A stretch of 64,000 bases of DNA from Triatoma infestans. Lineage: Eukaryota > Arthropoda > Insecta > Hemiptera > Reduviidae. Positions 35,741-47,559 of the stretch are shown here, piece by piece. The position numbers and the translations under genes were made by a program. Where the stretch lies: contig JAAEAF010005032.1 in the NCBI GenBank assembly GCA_011037195.1, forward strand, positions 1 to 64,000, read 5' to 3'. A model generated the notes under the pieces. That model searched no databases, had not been told where the DNA came from, and saw nothing but the letters and a program-made list of their open reading frames with translations. The first letter of the stretch is position 1; each line of letters opens with the position of its first letter.

Positions 35741-36408
35741 TGTAGCCAGTTTGTTTAATTTATTTTAAATCATTTTGAACAAATTTACATAAGATCATTT
35801 TTCAATCAGCATTATATAATAGTTTGTAAAAACACCTGCTACAACTCTTTTAATATATTCGTGACATGCAAAAATTCACATTAATTAACAATTAAATAAT
35901 TTAATGAGTTAGTTTACTGTTGAGCCAGAAGAATAAAAATATTTGACAATAGCAGAAAAACAAAAATCTGGTATGAAAGGCGCATATATGACTCTCTCTC
36001 TTATTGCAGTTTTAAAATTATAATTGAATTAACTTGGAATTTACAAGTTTAGTTGCAATTAACATTACAGATAAAGCAGTTGGTGGGAAAATGAGCACAA
36101 ATCAATTTGTGGCGGCTTGCCCCCAGGTCATTTTTGTCACGATTTTCCAGCCCGGGCTCCCTGGCGTTTTTGTTTTGTTTGTTTTGTTTTTAATTTAATT
36201 TTTTTTTTATAACAGAGAAAAATACCAGAGACCATATGCTTATATATATAGAGAGAGAGAATAATAAAAGATTAGAAAAGTCAGTCAAGTTCGCACCGCA
36301 TTACCTGTAACATACAGAGAATTTAATAAAGAAGATTTTTGTACTTGTGTACGCAGTAATTTTATTTGTAGTGATAGACACTAGCCCACAGGTGTGGGCA
36401 CGGCTACA
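35741..36408 (+). repeat. 5' LTR of a second gypsy-type relic
   Basis: Bounded by TGTAGCC at 35741 and its exact complement GGCTACA at 36408. A TATATATA block (about 36240) and an AATAAA (about 36324) fit promoter and poly(A) roles. A primer site, TGGAGACCCCGAAG, begins at 36412. A decayed gag follows. Confidence 0.75.
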
Positions 36409-36722
36409 AACTGGAGACCCCGAAGAAAAAATCGAAACTAAACCGGACACCCATACAATAAGGAAGAAACCAAGGATATGTAAAGCCTATTTCCTCAGTG
36501 TCAAAGCAACAAACAAAAAAAAAAAAAAAATTCCAATATATTTGTTTCAAGTTGCAAAATTACAAAATAAAATTGGAAATAACCTTATGATTAAGTAATT
36601 CAATTGAATATATTTTTTGTCCAAGCCATAGCGTGAATAGAAAATATAAGCCTTGTTAAACAAAAAAGACGTAGCTATCTAATAACGATAAATAGCTAAA
36701 GCCATAAAGGACACAGCGAAAC

Positions 36723-37335
36723 ATGCCAACCAAAAGAAACACTCGGGCGAAGCGGACGCCGCCTAAGGGAGAGAAAACGACACCATCTGAGCCAAGGCAG
36801 CAGCCTATGGTATGGCAACCGAACAACTGGCCCGAGACGTCGCAAAGAGCAGCCCCAAAGATGCCCCACTTCTGCAGCGAATTTATAGATACATGCTCGG
36901 GCAATGTGAGCTCGTCATGGGGCAGGCAGGAATCCTGAACGAAGCCGATAAGTTTACATGCATCGCAGCCGCGCTGCCGACGGAGGTCATGGCACAGACA
37001 CCAGCAGAAGACGGTGAGTATGCTAGGCTAAGGCAATTTCTTCTCCTCAGGTATGGCAGTACACCAGCACAGCGGCTGTTCTCCATTGGGGAGCTGGGGG
37101 ACCGACGGCCCTCAGCGTTGCTGGGTGACCTCAGAAAGGTAGCAGCGGGAACAGCGGCCGGAGACGCTGTGCTACAACACATGTGGATGTCGAAATTACC
37201 AGAATCAGTGGGGGCCATAATCGCAGCGCTGTTGATAACGAAGGTGCGGACTTCCTATACACAGTCACCAACGTTGGATGAATTTCTTTTGGCGATAACC
37301 ATCAAGAACGAAAAATTTTATGGCGGAACGGTATT
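36723..37335 (+). pseudogene. Frameshifted gag of the second gypsy-type relic
   Basis: An ATG at 36723 opens a basic N-terminus (MPTKRNTRAKRTPPKG). The coding frame shifts by one base near 36890. From there the capsid signature LGQCELVMGQAGILNEADKF runs on through AALPTEV, YARLRQFLLLRYG, SIGELGDRRPSALL and LQHMWMSKLPESV. That order is typical of insect Ty3/gypsy gag. No zinc knuckle, protease or RT follows; a foldback element begins at about 37390. GC content is well above the surroundings. Confidence 0.82.
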
Positions 37336-37389
37336 CAAGTTTAAAACGGTATTCATTTTGTCAAAACACGCAACACGCTTACTTTAAAA

Positions 37390-37575
37390 GCCGGAAAGCA
37401 TCAAAGATATTTTCCGTGATAGTCACGAAAGAATTTTGTGGTCATTGCCCGGTTTCGGGATAGTCGATTTAGTGTAAACTAAATTTGCTCTGTGCATGTC
37501 TATGTATCATACTGTTTGACAAAAACAACCCGATGATGGGCGAACGCCCGAAACTGGTCGATGACCTATCTCTGA
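37390..37575. repeat. Foldback F2 relative
   Basis: Contains TATTTTCCGTGATAG, TTTTGTGGTCATTG and TTGCTCTGTGCATGTC on one side and GGCGAACGCCCGAAACTGG on the other, as in 21428-21672. It truncates the gag relic. Confidence 0.65.
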
Positions 37576-38206
37576 TATATAATCCTATTCTATAGCACCA
37601 AGCTATAGATAACTCAATTTTAAACTGTTCTATTAATGCATTGAAAGAAATCTGCATTTAATTGACACATTTCTTGTTTGGGATTAATGAATAATGATTT
37701 TTAATTAAGTGGATGATTGGATGGACTGGATCTATTTAAATTCTGTAGAACGCTTAGGTCTTCTCAAGGGTTGAGACCGCTTCAGTGGTTTGTTGTAAAT
37801 CGACCTTTCGCCTATATTACAATAGGCTTCTTCAGGGTAGTGTTGCTGAAACAACACCCGAAGACCCAGATATTTTACATGACAATGGTCGCGGAAACCT
37901 GAAAGATTATATTTAAATTTTTTTTGTATACTTTTACAATTTTTTATATGATATTGTAACTGTGGTAAATTTGATGTAGTGCTCAGATGAGTGGAGCATG
38001 ATTGAATTAATATTTTGAAAAACATACATACATTTACTCACAATAACCTATAAAAATATTTATTTCGAACTAGGGACCTCAGAACATTATTTCAGATGAA
38101 AATTAATTTTCCAATATTTGACACGATCGTAATACTTCTTTCTGGAGAAAGTATAAAATATAAGCAAAATTGTCAGGCCTACATTTCACATAGATATTGA
38201 ATTTAA
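37576..38206. other. AT-rich spacer with small palindromes
   Basis: About 37740-37880 carries a palindrome (GCCTAT-ATTAC-AATAGGC core, and GGGTAGTGTTGCTGAAACAACACCC), possibly another foldback relic. No ORF with family features. Confidence 0.4.
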
Positions 38207-38896
38207 CCCTTTAACTGCTACAGACACATATATGTGTTTACTACTGGTTGTGCCTGCCACGCATATATGTGTCACTGGCTGGTTGTCCCTCTCAGGCTAT
38301 GGACACACATCTGTGTTTTTACGATTTTTCGCTAATTGCTCGAAGCACAAGTTTGTATAACTATTGTAACGCAATCTGTTGTTTATTTTAATAGTTATTA
38401 GTACTTTTTCTAGACGACAGATGACATTCAGCAAAAAATATTCATTCTATAACTAGAACTGTTGTGGTAAACACGTCTTCAAAGTTCTTTCCATACACTT
38501 TTTAATAATTTGTATTCCTGGAAACACCTGTTTTTCCCACTATTACGTCTCGAGACAGATATTTATACCTTCAAAAAATGTTGGATTTTTCGTACAACAA
38601 ATAAACGAAATCCTGAATGAGTTCAGTTGGGTTGCGTGTTGCACCCTGTTTTGAAATTTTTCAAACACAAAAAAATGTTCAGTTATTTATATTTATATTT
38701 ATTAAATACACAGGTTTTTAAATATTTGTAGTTTTTAATATTTTTACTGTTATTTATACCCTGTAAACGGTTTAAAAGCCATCAATGGAGGTAATGACGC
38801 AGTTCCATTAAAGTACTGAGCCTGTCAGGGTAGAAATAGTTGGGAGACCGGAGCCTGTTATCCCCACTACACTGATAGTACGCAGCAGTTAAAGGG
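38207..38896. mobile_element. piggyBac-type MITE with TTAA duplications
   Basis: The ends are CCCTTTAACTGCT and its exact complement AGCAGTTAAAGGG (13-bp terminal inverted repeats). TTAA lies directly outside both ends (38203-38206 and 38897-38900), the hallmark duplication of piggyBac transposons. The 690-bp interior has no transposase ORF. Subterminal sequence repeats ACACATATATGTGT-like palindromes near the left end. It should be mobilised in trans. Confidence 0.85.
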
Positions 38897-38900
38897 TTAA

Positions 38901-39288
38901 GAGACCTGAGTCAGGAAATGCAATTAGAAAGGAAGGTTCCAAAAAGATTTGCTTAGCTTCTTCAATTGAACTTGGGAGGAAAAGTATTGAAATGAAAATA
39001 TAGAGAAATAAAGGTTGTGAGAAATAGATGATAAGATAATAAAGATGTAAGAAATAAGTTTGATAGATGTAAGTGTTTGTTAGATTTTTTAAACTAGGAT
39101 CTCTACAATTGAAATTTACATATTGAGAGACGGCTTAACCGATCAAGGCTGTAGGTTTGTGTATAAGGTGAGCATTCTCGATTCAGAAAATAGAAACCTG
39201 ATGGTTAATAATGAAAGTTTGTTAGTTGTATTTCTTACATTTACATATATAGCTAGATATTTCAAATATTAATACAGATATAAGGGAA
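38901..39288. other. Spacer, nothing recognised
   Basis: AT-rich, no coding or repeat signal that I can name. Confidence 0.4.
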
Positions 39289-39500
39289 GGGATTAGCTCA
39301 GCGGTAGCGCGCTGGACTAGCAACGCGGAGTCCTGGGTTCGAGTCCAACTGCTGCCCTTTAGATTTTTTCTTCCTAGGAACATCTTACAGCTCACTGTCC
39401 GGTGATGGACTGTGTTGTTTGTAACGAGAGAACACTGTCCGGAGGCAGGCAGTGCACTGAGAAGGCTCCAGGCGCTAATGGCCATAAAAAAAAAAATTAA
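39289..39500 (+). repeat. SINE-1 copy with intact tRNA-like head
   Basis: The best-preserved head of the family: A box TTAGCTCAGCGGTAGCGCGC and B box GGGTTCGAGTCC. The body TTTTTTCTTCCTAGGA and GGCAGTGCACTGAGAAGG follows, ending in an A run at about 39486-39497. The anticodon-like position reads CTAGCAA, and the head lacks a proper acceptor stem, so it is not a functional tRNA gene. Confidence 0.87.
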
Positions 39501-41424
39501 TTTAATAAACGTATATTTAGTTCCTCTTAACTCCACAGGTGGTAGAAACCCAAACATTACACTAACTTACTTATACTTGACTAAGTTACTTAAGTTATTT
39601 TGGGCAAGTAGCTGAATTTGCAGGCACATTGCAAGCAGCGCTACCCACTTGACTATAAATACTGACCGTACAATTTAGACCTAAAACCTAACATCTAGCT
39701 TCCCCATAATCAATCTACAATCAATTCTGCCGGAAAAATCACTCATAAGTTTCATTATGTGGTTAAAGTAATAGGTTTATATCTATGCTGATAGCATTCC
39801 AAGTTTACAGAAAATCGTTCGAGCCTTTTACGAAACAAACTTGTATTATGTATCTTGTAATACCAATGCGACAAGGCATCATGCAGTGGGTTGCATTTTC
39901 CGCAACACCTGTCTTTTTTTTTATTGTATAATTTCCTTGTTAAACCTCTCTTGAATATGCCTCTGGACTCCCATATATCAGGTTCAAAGAGTTGCTTTTG
40001 CATCTGTTCAACAGCGATTTCTAAGGTAGTGGTCTTTTCGTGTCGTTAGTGATCACAAAGACTTGTAAATCCAACAATATCCTGCGATCACCAATCAATA
40101 GAATGTTGCGCGAAGCTAATCGCTTGGAACTCGACTTTTTCATTTTTTTAAATGAGAAATAGGCTCTTAAAAACACACCGATTTCAAATTAATTTTATTT
40201 TTCATATTTTATTAATATTTTCTCTTAATTTTTTTAGATATAGCAAATAAATAACAATAATTTTGCATTAATTAATATTGAATTAATAAATTTTAAGATT
40301 TTATTTCAGACGTTTAAATTTATGTAAATTATTTCATTTTGGTTTGTTATGTAACCTTACATGATATTTGTGTAATAGGATCATTGTTCTGTGCTTATGT
40401 AAATAAATATATTATTTTTTGATTTAATAAATGTTTAAGTTTCGCTTTGATCAATCTAACAGGAAGCCGACGAAATGCTTGTAGTTCCGAACATAAAAAA
40501 AAAAATAATGAAGTTTAAAGAATTAAATTTTTTTGCTTCGTAAAACAATAAATTGATTTGTTATTTTTAAAGGTGACCCCCTAATCGGAATCTACGTCTA
40601 AATATTTTGTCCTTCGATAAATAACATCCTATCTTTAACTCACCAAATTGGCCAATATGCAATTTTCCACTGATTCTACTAAATACGGTATATTTACCCC
40701 ACTCCCTAGTTTAATATGTCTATAATAAGTGGATAGTAAATGGTTAATCATGCGCCTAATAGTGTATTGTCTTAAATAAACGATTGAATGTAAGACTAAC
40801 AATGGACGTATTGTTTGAGTATTGGCTTGGAAACAAGGGTGAAGGGACAGAATGTTGATTATACTGTTAATATGACAGTTTAACTAGAAAAAAAAAAAAA
40901 AAAAATTCATTGACAATATAGTCTGGTTGAATTATTAGAACCACTTTGGAACATTTCACTATTTTTTTGAAGTAAATTAAATCATGTTTACATAGACAAA
41001 AATTCTGGTTCAACCACTCATACGATTTTATCAATTCTATTTAGGGTTTCTTGTAATTTTACTTCTTTTTTTCTTAGGATTTTTCCGCAATTATTACAAT
41101 TCTATCTGGAGTTTTAACTGACATAACGACCCTTTTCAGAGACCTATTCTGAGCAGTTTCGTATTTTCCCATCGTCAGAATTTAGTTCTTCAAGAATCTG
41201 GTTCGTCAAATTCTTCAAGATTTCCATTTAGAAAATTTCTGTTACACAGCACACTGATTGAATATATGTAGTGATTTATACAATTTCGCTAAACTATCAG
41301 AAGAAATCTGATTTACTAAGTGAAATTGGGTAGAATTTATTTAAGACACCAAATTTACATGTATTTCCTTTTTCAAAGATTTTCAAGGGGATACTCTCAG
41401 GCGACTTTCTCCTATTCCTGTTAA
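39501..41424. other. AT-rich intergenic DNA
   Basis: A fragment matching an RptA internal unit (TTCCAAGTTTACAGAAAATCG) lies at about 39760-39845. A 19-base A run is at about 40889-40907. No gene is supported. Confidence 0.45.
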
Positions 41425-41577
41425 TACATAGTAAAGTAAAGTAATGCCTATTTTTTCCGGCGAGCTTAACGTCCGATTAACGAATATAAAATTTAGGAGT
41501 TATACGCGGGACTCGAACTGGGGATCTCCAAGTTACAAGTCCATGCTCATAACCACTACACCAACACCCGCCCCTAT
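41425..41577 (-). repeat. SINE-2 (tRNA-Thr-like head)
   Basis: On the minus strand it starts GGGCGGGTGTTGGTGTAGTG, has an anticodon-like CTTGTAA (TGT), and a B box AGTTCGAGTCCC. After about 70 bases it passes into a non-tRNA body ending AAAAAATAGGCATTACTTTAC. The same tail words occur at 5262-5285, which argues for a dispersed SINE rather than a true tRNA gene. The anticodon stem pairs poorly. Confidence 0.6.
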
Positions 41578-41587
41578 TCCTGTTAAT

Positions 41588-41613
41588 ACATATATATATA
41601 TATATATATATAA
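41588..41613. repeat. (TA)n microsatellite
   Basis: A short uninterrupted TA run next to SINE-2. Confidence 0.85.
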
Positions 41614-41794
41614 TGACATATTTTCGTTATACTCAAATTTTACATACATAAATTAGGGGGAGGTAGTAGGGGGATAAATACCTACCTATTAATCTTGGCA
41701 GGTAGAGAAGTGATTATATTCTGGCCCACTAGAGCGCACCAAAAACACTAAAACAGCATATAACGTTTGAAAATTTACCGCCACAAATTCCGCA

Positions 41795-43760
41795 CAACTA
41801 TTCAAGATCAATTTTTCTGGAAAACAGTTTCTAACAAAAGTAATTCGTTTATATCTGTGCAGTTGGCATACTAAGTTTAAAGAAAATCATTTATAGTCGT
41901 TTTCGAGAAATTTCCATAAAGCTCTGCCAAACTGCTAAACGACTTTCTTTAAATTTGGAATTCTATCAACGCTTCTAATGTGTATTAGTATATTGAAGTA
42001 GTACTTTAGTGAAATGTTTTGTTGTGGGTGTGTAGTAGTTTGTGTAGCACGAGCGGTTTAGTAAAGGGCTTGTGAGTATATATGTTTAAGACAGACGTAT
42101 TAGAAATAATCAAGAGATCACAATGTTAACAATAAATATATTATTCTTTAAGTGAATTTAAATACATTACAATATCACAATTATTATGTTTATAAAACCA
42201 ATTATTTATATAGATTAAATGCAATACTCTTATGTTTTAACTTATGCCTGGCACTGATGCTAAGAGAGCGAAAAAACAAGTGTTCTGATTGCATGTCTAT
42301 TTCAGACTGTTCTTGTTTGAAAGCAGAATGCAGTCTGTCTTGAAAGTGTGCTTTTTCTTCATAGTTCAAATCTTTTCAAATAATGCTGGTATGTCTGGAG
42401 GGAGTGTATTGTCTTATCCTAACTGTTACTTGTTCCTTTGTCCCTTCAGTACCATTGACCTAAATTATAGTACCTGGCTCTTTCTCCTTCACTAGAATAC
42501 ACTATTTGAACTAGCTAAATTCACAAGATTATTTCACTAAACTATTTTCAAAATTTTTATTTTCTTTCATTTCATTCTTCCACTACATTATAAGAGAGAA
42601 GTATTAGAAATAATCAAGAGTTCACACTGTTTTTAAAATAGATTTATTCTCTAAGTGAATTTAAGTAATTTACAATATCACAACTATACCTTAATAAATC
42701 AGTTGTTTATCTAGAATAAATGCTAAACACCGAATCCAGAAGTGTTCTGGTTCGGTATCTGCTTCAGACTGTTCTTGTTTGAAAGAAAAATGCAGACTGT
42801 CTTGAAAGAATGCCTTCTCTTCATAGTTCAAATCTTTTCAAATAATGTTGGTATGTCTGGAGGGAGTTATTGTCTTACCCTAACTGTCACTTGTCCCTTT
42901 GTTTCTTCAGTACCATTGACACTAAATGATATTACTGGCTCTTTCCCCTTCACTAAAATACACTATTTCAACTAGCTAAATTCACAAGATTATCTCACTA
43001 CACTATTTTCAAAATTCTAATTTTCTTTCATTTCGTTCTTCCATCACATTAGGAAAACCTATTCAGTAAAGCTGCACTTGCGGTCAACCTATTTTCTTCA
43101 AACTGAGAATTTTGGCAACTTATATGATTCTAATTAATATTATTTAGTTGACAAAATTGTATAGCACATTGGAGGAAAACATAACCTCACCCCACCCTTA
43201 AAAGTGCCCTTAAATGAATTTTCCCCTGAGAAATGTTGCAAATAAAAGTTATGGCTCTTTATGTGTGTTATTTAATACTTAAAGTTTAAAGAAAATCGTT
43301 GGAGCCGTTTTAGAGAAAATAGCAGAAAACTACTTTCCGCAAAGCGCGATTATCTTCAAACTCGCGATTTCAAGAATATATTTCATTCTAATTAATATTA
43401 TTTAGATGATAGAAATTTTTGTAATAAACTGAGATAGCCCTTTCATCATTGTAGTTCTTTATACGCATTCTTGATATTTCATGTTCAAAGAAAATTGTTG
43501 GAGCCGTTTTCGAAAAAGTCATAAAAAACTGGGGAAAAAAATCAGTGAAGTTGCACTTTCGATTGATGGATTTTGCCCGGAATCTTCCTACCTGATGCGG
43601 TGGTAGTATCTAAACAAAATACCAAGTTTGAGCTTCCTGCGATTTTTCGTTTTTGAGATATTCTGTCAGAGCATTCGCTTTGTATTTCCGGTGTAAACTC
43701 AATTTCGAAATCTGGCAATACTTCCTCTTAGTAGAAGTTAGGGAAAGTAACAATATGCAC
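41795..43760 (-). repeat. RptA copy interrupted by an LTR element
   Basis: Left part 41795-42009 and right part 43049-43760 share RptA words (CTTTAG...GGAAAACATAACC, GCCCTTAAATGAATTTT, AGAAAATCGTTGGAGCCG). The insertion of 42010-43048 splits a CTTTAG/GGAAAAC core that is continuous in other copies. Confidence 0.72.
42010..43048. mobile_element. LTR pair of the 879-5240 family with interior deleted
   Basis: A full LTR (42010-42587, TG to ACTACA) shares GTAGCACGAGCG and AAGGGCTTGTGAG with the element at 879-5240. It is followed by only TTAT, the first internal bases of that element. A second, 5'-truncated LTR copy then runs to 43048. TTAG lies on both outer flanks (42006-42009 and 43049-43052), a 4-bp target duplication. 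So the unit is one insertion that lost almost all of its interior. Confidence 0.78.
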
Positions 43761-46374
43761 AGACCTTGTTTTTAACTTTCTAAACAAACTTATTCCAGCA
43801 ATATTTATTATTTTCTTATTTTTCGGAAAAATTGAGGAGTGCTCTGGTGGAACCAGTTGTGGACTCACTTCCTGATACCTCCATAATAATTATCATAGTC
43901 TCTATAATAAAGTATATCTATATAATAATCATACAGACTACGATTGAAACCAGAATTGGGTTTCCAACCATACGAATTCGTCAACCGGAATTGTGAGAAT
44001 TTCAGAAAGAAAAAGTCATGTAAGAAGTATTTCTCATCAAATATTTGTTCTTTTTAGCAATGATAAGAATTGAGAAATATTAAAGTAAAATATAAATTTA
44101 TAAATAAAGGGTATTTTTGTCCCTGCTTATTTTACCACTGATGTATTAAAGTTACCGTAATGCTATGCCTCTTTTGAATATACAAACGAACTCAAATTTA
44201 AATTCTTATTTTTTAAGATGAATAAATGTTTGGTAAATATAGCGGCCTTTCGAAAATTTTAAATTTAAAAGCTCGCATAAAATATATGTCAAATACAAAA
44301 TATATATGTAAACTATAACCCATATTTTTCAAAAGACTTTTTTTTTTTTCTTTAAAATGAGATTTGAAGACAAAATTTAAATGCGCGTTGAGGCGTACTG
44401 TCGGGTCATTTGAATATGGCGTCAACTTCCGGCGCAAAGTGCTGGAGCGTAGGTTGAGAACGACCTGGAACACCTCGGGGATACGTAGGCGTCCCAGTGG
44501 CGCGCTCTTTGTCTCCCTTTAAAGGTAGTTGTTTTGTGCAGGTAGTCTTGTCGTATAAATTGGACAAAAACTTACCGAACATAAACTATACTAAACAAGA
44601 GGCGATACAGTTGTAAAAGAATGTATAAATAAAATAAATAGCTCATCAAATTGAAGGTACAAGTACTGTAAACAATTTATTGAGTACATTTAAATTATTT
44701 ATCTTGTAATTTATTATTTATACTATTTATATTCATGAAGAATATAATTTTTATTCAATAGACAATGAAATCTAGCATTTTACATCATAACAAAAAAAAT
44801 TGTGATGTGAAACCTGGCTCACACGGCTTTCTCTTATTAGTTGGTTACAATTTCATCTAACCAACTTTCTTCAAACTTGGAATTTTTACTACACATCACT
44901 CACGGGAAAATAGTTGTTGGTTTTGTGAATGTGAGTACACCATATAGCAGCACCATCTTCTGCTCTCGCTTTAAGTGAAGTAAACTTGCTGGCGATAGGG
45001 GGCTCGAAGGTCATTCCTGACCGAACTCTTCTGCGGCCTGTCCAAAAGCTTGATTCAAACATCCACCAATGGGTGAGTGGTGGACCAGCATCTGCATCGG
45101 TAGAAGGGAACACCATGACTGTGGCAGGCGAAGCACTTCATTGAGAAACACTACTAGCCAGTTTACTAGAAATCCACTTCGCCTTAGTCCGGAGGTTATA
45201 AAGACAAGGGTGACATCAGTCGGCCCTACAAAATATGTATTATGAACGACAAATTTAATTAGTAAGCGGTAAACATGGAGTTTCATCACAAAAATTGTGA
45301 TATAGCGTCAAAAATATTTAAATGACCAACAAATTATGTAATTCAAATAGAATCGCTGTGGTTATATTTATCACATGCATTTATACGCTTTTGTCGTGCA
45401 TTTTTTCTAGCAATTTTATATAGCATAATACTGATAGTAGCATAAATCAATTACAATACAACAAACATTTAGTACAATGATGGCCCAGCTTTTAAGTAGG
45501 TCAAAAACGGAATTTATTTTTCCTTAATTCCTGTCCAAATATTTTAAGAATAGTGGTAATAGAAATAGAACGAGAGAATGAACCAATTAAGACCAGCCAC
45601 TTGATTGCTATATTGTTTATTGTGAAATTATACGGAAAACTGATCGAACATGCAGCTAAATCCAAGAATTACAATTGATAAAGTAGATTTTCTGTGCGGA
45701 CAACATTGCAGCAGTATAAATTGTCCTTAGAAACACTTAAATTGTCATGCTGAATATGCCATTTGATGGACCTATTTTGCAATGCAGTTTTAATATTCCC
45801 TTAAGGATAATTGTAGGAAGGTAGGTGTTAATTGTACAATGATAATTGTGTAAGTGTACAGTGACAATTGTGCGATGGTAGGTTAGTACTTACATCAGCT
45901 AGTACTTACAGATGACGCGATGTGCCGATTCTGTCTGTAAGGTTGAGAAAGAAATCTCTTTGTGGGAAGGCCCTATTCATGGTTCTGAGAATGTGCCGGC
46001 TAAATCAAGATAAAGTTTCTACAGTTGGGAGCAAGCTTTTCCGAAGCCATGAACTTTATGACAGAGCCGCTTTCAGCACTGAAAGGCCTACTTAAAAGGA
46101 CGAAACTAAAGACATGTTCTAACTACAGAGGTTCCGTAATAGATCTGCTTGTGTATATCGCGGTGAAATATAGCTTTTGCGCCTCTTTTCAACTAAAACT
46201 TAAAATTATAAAATAATTTTAAAGTGAAGGCAAATCCACAGAAAATTATTGCAGCCGATCACTTGAAAATTTAAAAACCTGAAGACACGTATTCTGTGAA
46301 ATCGATATAATTAAATAATGTTCTTCAAACAATGCTTTTTAGTATCAATATTACTTAAATAAGGGTTAGTATAT
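43761..46374. other. Intergenic DNA, no recognised gene
   Basis: GC-richer patches at 44385-44525 and 44930-45200 look like old insertions but match no family I can name. Short open frames at 44889-45116 and 45011-45289 overlap each other on the same strand. Confidence 0.4.
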
Positions 46375-46765
46375 TGTGCTGAAGTCACAATTTAGAGGAA
46401 AGCTTAACGTTGCAATTTTCCAAAAATACTTTTCCTAATAAATGTTCCAAATGAAAGTGACACTTAAGTGTATAGAAAACTTGCATACTAAATTTAAAGA
46501 AAATAGAGCCATTTTCAAACGAAATCATTCTTTAAGATTGAAAAAATCAGTAAAATTGCAATTTCAACCGAATCCTTAAGGGAGATGCGCTAATGGAACG
46601 TAAGCAGAATATCAGTTTAAAGGCTTCTTGCATTTTTTAACTTTTTCTTACTCCATAAGAGGAAGTATTGTAATCGTGTCAAGTTTTCGATTCGAGTTTT
46701 TACCGAAAATATAGGTTCTGAGCTCCGTTGAGTCGAAAAAGTGGTTTTTACAAAATGGTTTCGTT
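46375..46765. repeat. RptA fragments in opposite orientations
   Basis: The left part (about 46375-46570) reads in the orientation of copy 1. From about 46640 the end block TTACTCCATAAGAGGAAGTATTG starts a plus-oriented copy, with GTGTCAAGTTTTCGATTCGAG and an AAAAAGTGGTTTTTACAAAATGG block. Confidence 0.65.
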
Positions 46766-47073
46766 GCGTTTTTTTTTTCTATTTTCTGGTTTAGTTTCTG
46801 TAATTAATATTTGACAACCATTACACGACACGAACGCGTCATAACCTGCTATAAAATAGTGGTATTTATTTACTATTTTCTCTAAATTACAAACATTGGA
46901 ATATTTAAAGTTTTTTTTAATTTATATTTTATCTTTATTTTTATTTTTATCTTTGTTATTGTAAGTTTATATTTTTATTGTAACATACACTCTACTTTTT
47001 ACAGACAAGGACAAACACATTATACGAACTAGGGTCTCCGCCCCTAGTTATTGGCGAAAGCTAAGGGAGAAGG

Positions 47074-47340
47074 AAGGGATCAGCTCAGTGGTAGCGCGTT
47101 GGACTAGCAACGCGGAGGTCCCGGGTTCGAATCCAGCATGCTGCACTTAGATTTTCTTTTCCTAGGAGCCTCTACAACTCAGTGACTGGTGATGGGCAGT
47201 GTTGTCTGTAGCTAGAGGACGCTGCTTGGAGGCGAGCTGGGCAATGGAGAAGGCTCCGGGGGGCACAATAGATCTTTCAGGTCGCAGTGCAATAATCCAC
47301 TATAACAATCTAATCTAATCTACATTCTGTAGCGCCTTAA
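47074..47340 (+). repeat. SINE-1 copy with a LINE-like 3' tail
   Basis: Head ATCAGCTCAGTGGTAGCGCG and B box GGGTTCGAATCC, then CTTTTCCTAGGAGCCTCTAC. Unlike its relatives it ends GCACAATAGATC-TTTCAG-GTCGCAGTG, which nearly matches the 3' end of the LINE relic at 51487-51512, and finishes in AATCTAATCTAATCTA repeats. Confidence 0.82.
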
Positions 47341-47559
47341 TGTATCAGTCTGAGAAATACTGACTCACAAAACATCCGAATGGTTTATTATATATATTCA
47401 GCTACAATAAATATGAGAGACACATATTTTTCTATATAAAACACAATTAACTCTGTACTTTTTACTAGATTGGGCATATTTATTTTTATAACTAATATAA
47501 ATATTATTTAAAATAATTTAATCGCAAAAACTCCAACTTTCTTATAAAATAAAAATTTA

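Noticed and set aside
39291..39360. Possible tRNA gene with anticodon-like AGC
   Set aside because: No acceptor stem pairing, and the same head with the same downstream body occurs at four or more other sites.
41506..41577. Possible tRNA-Thr gene on the minus strand
   Set aside because: The anticodon stem pairs poorly and the sequence runs on into a body shared with 5262-5285, so it is better explained as a SINE head.
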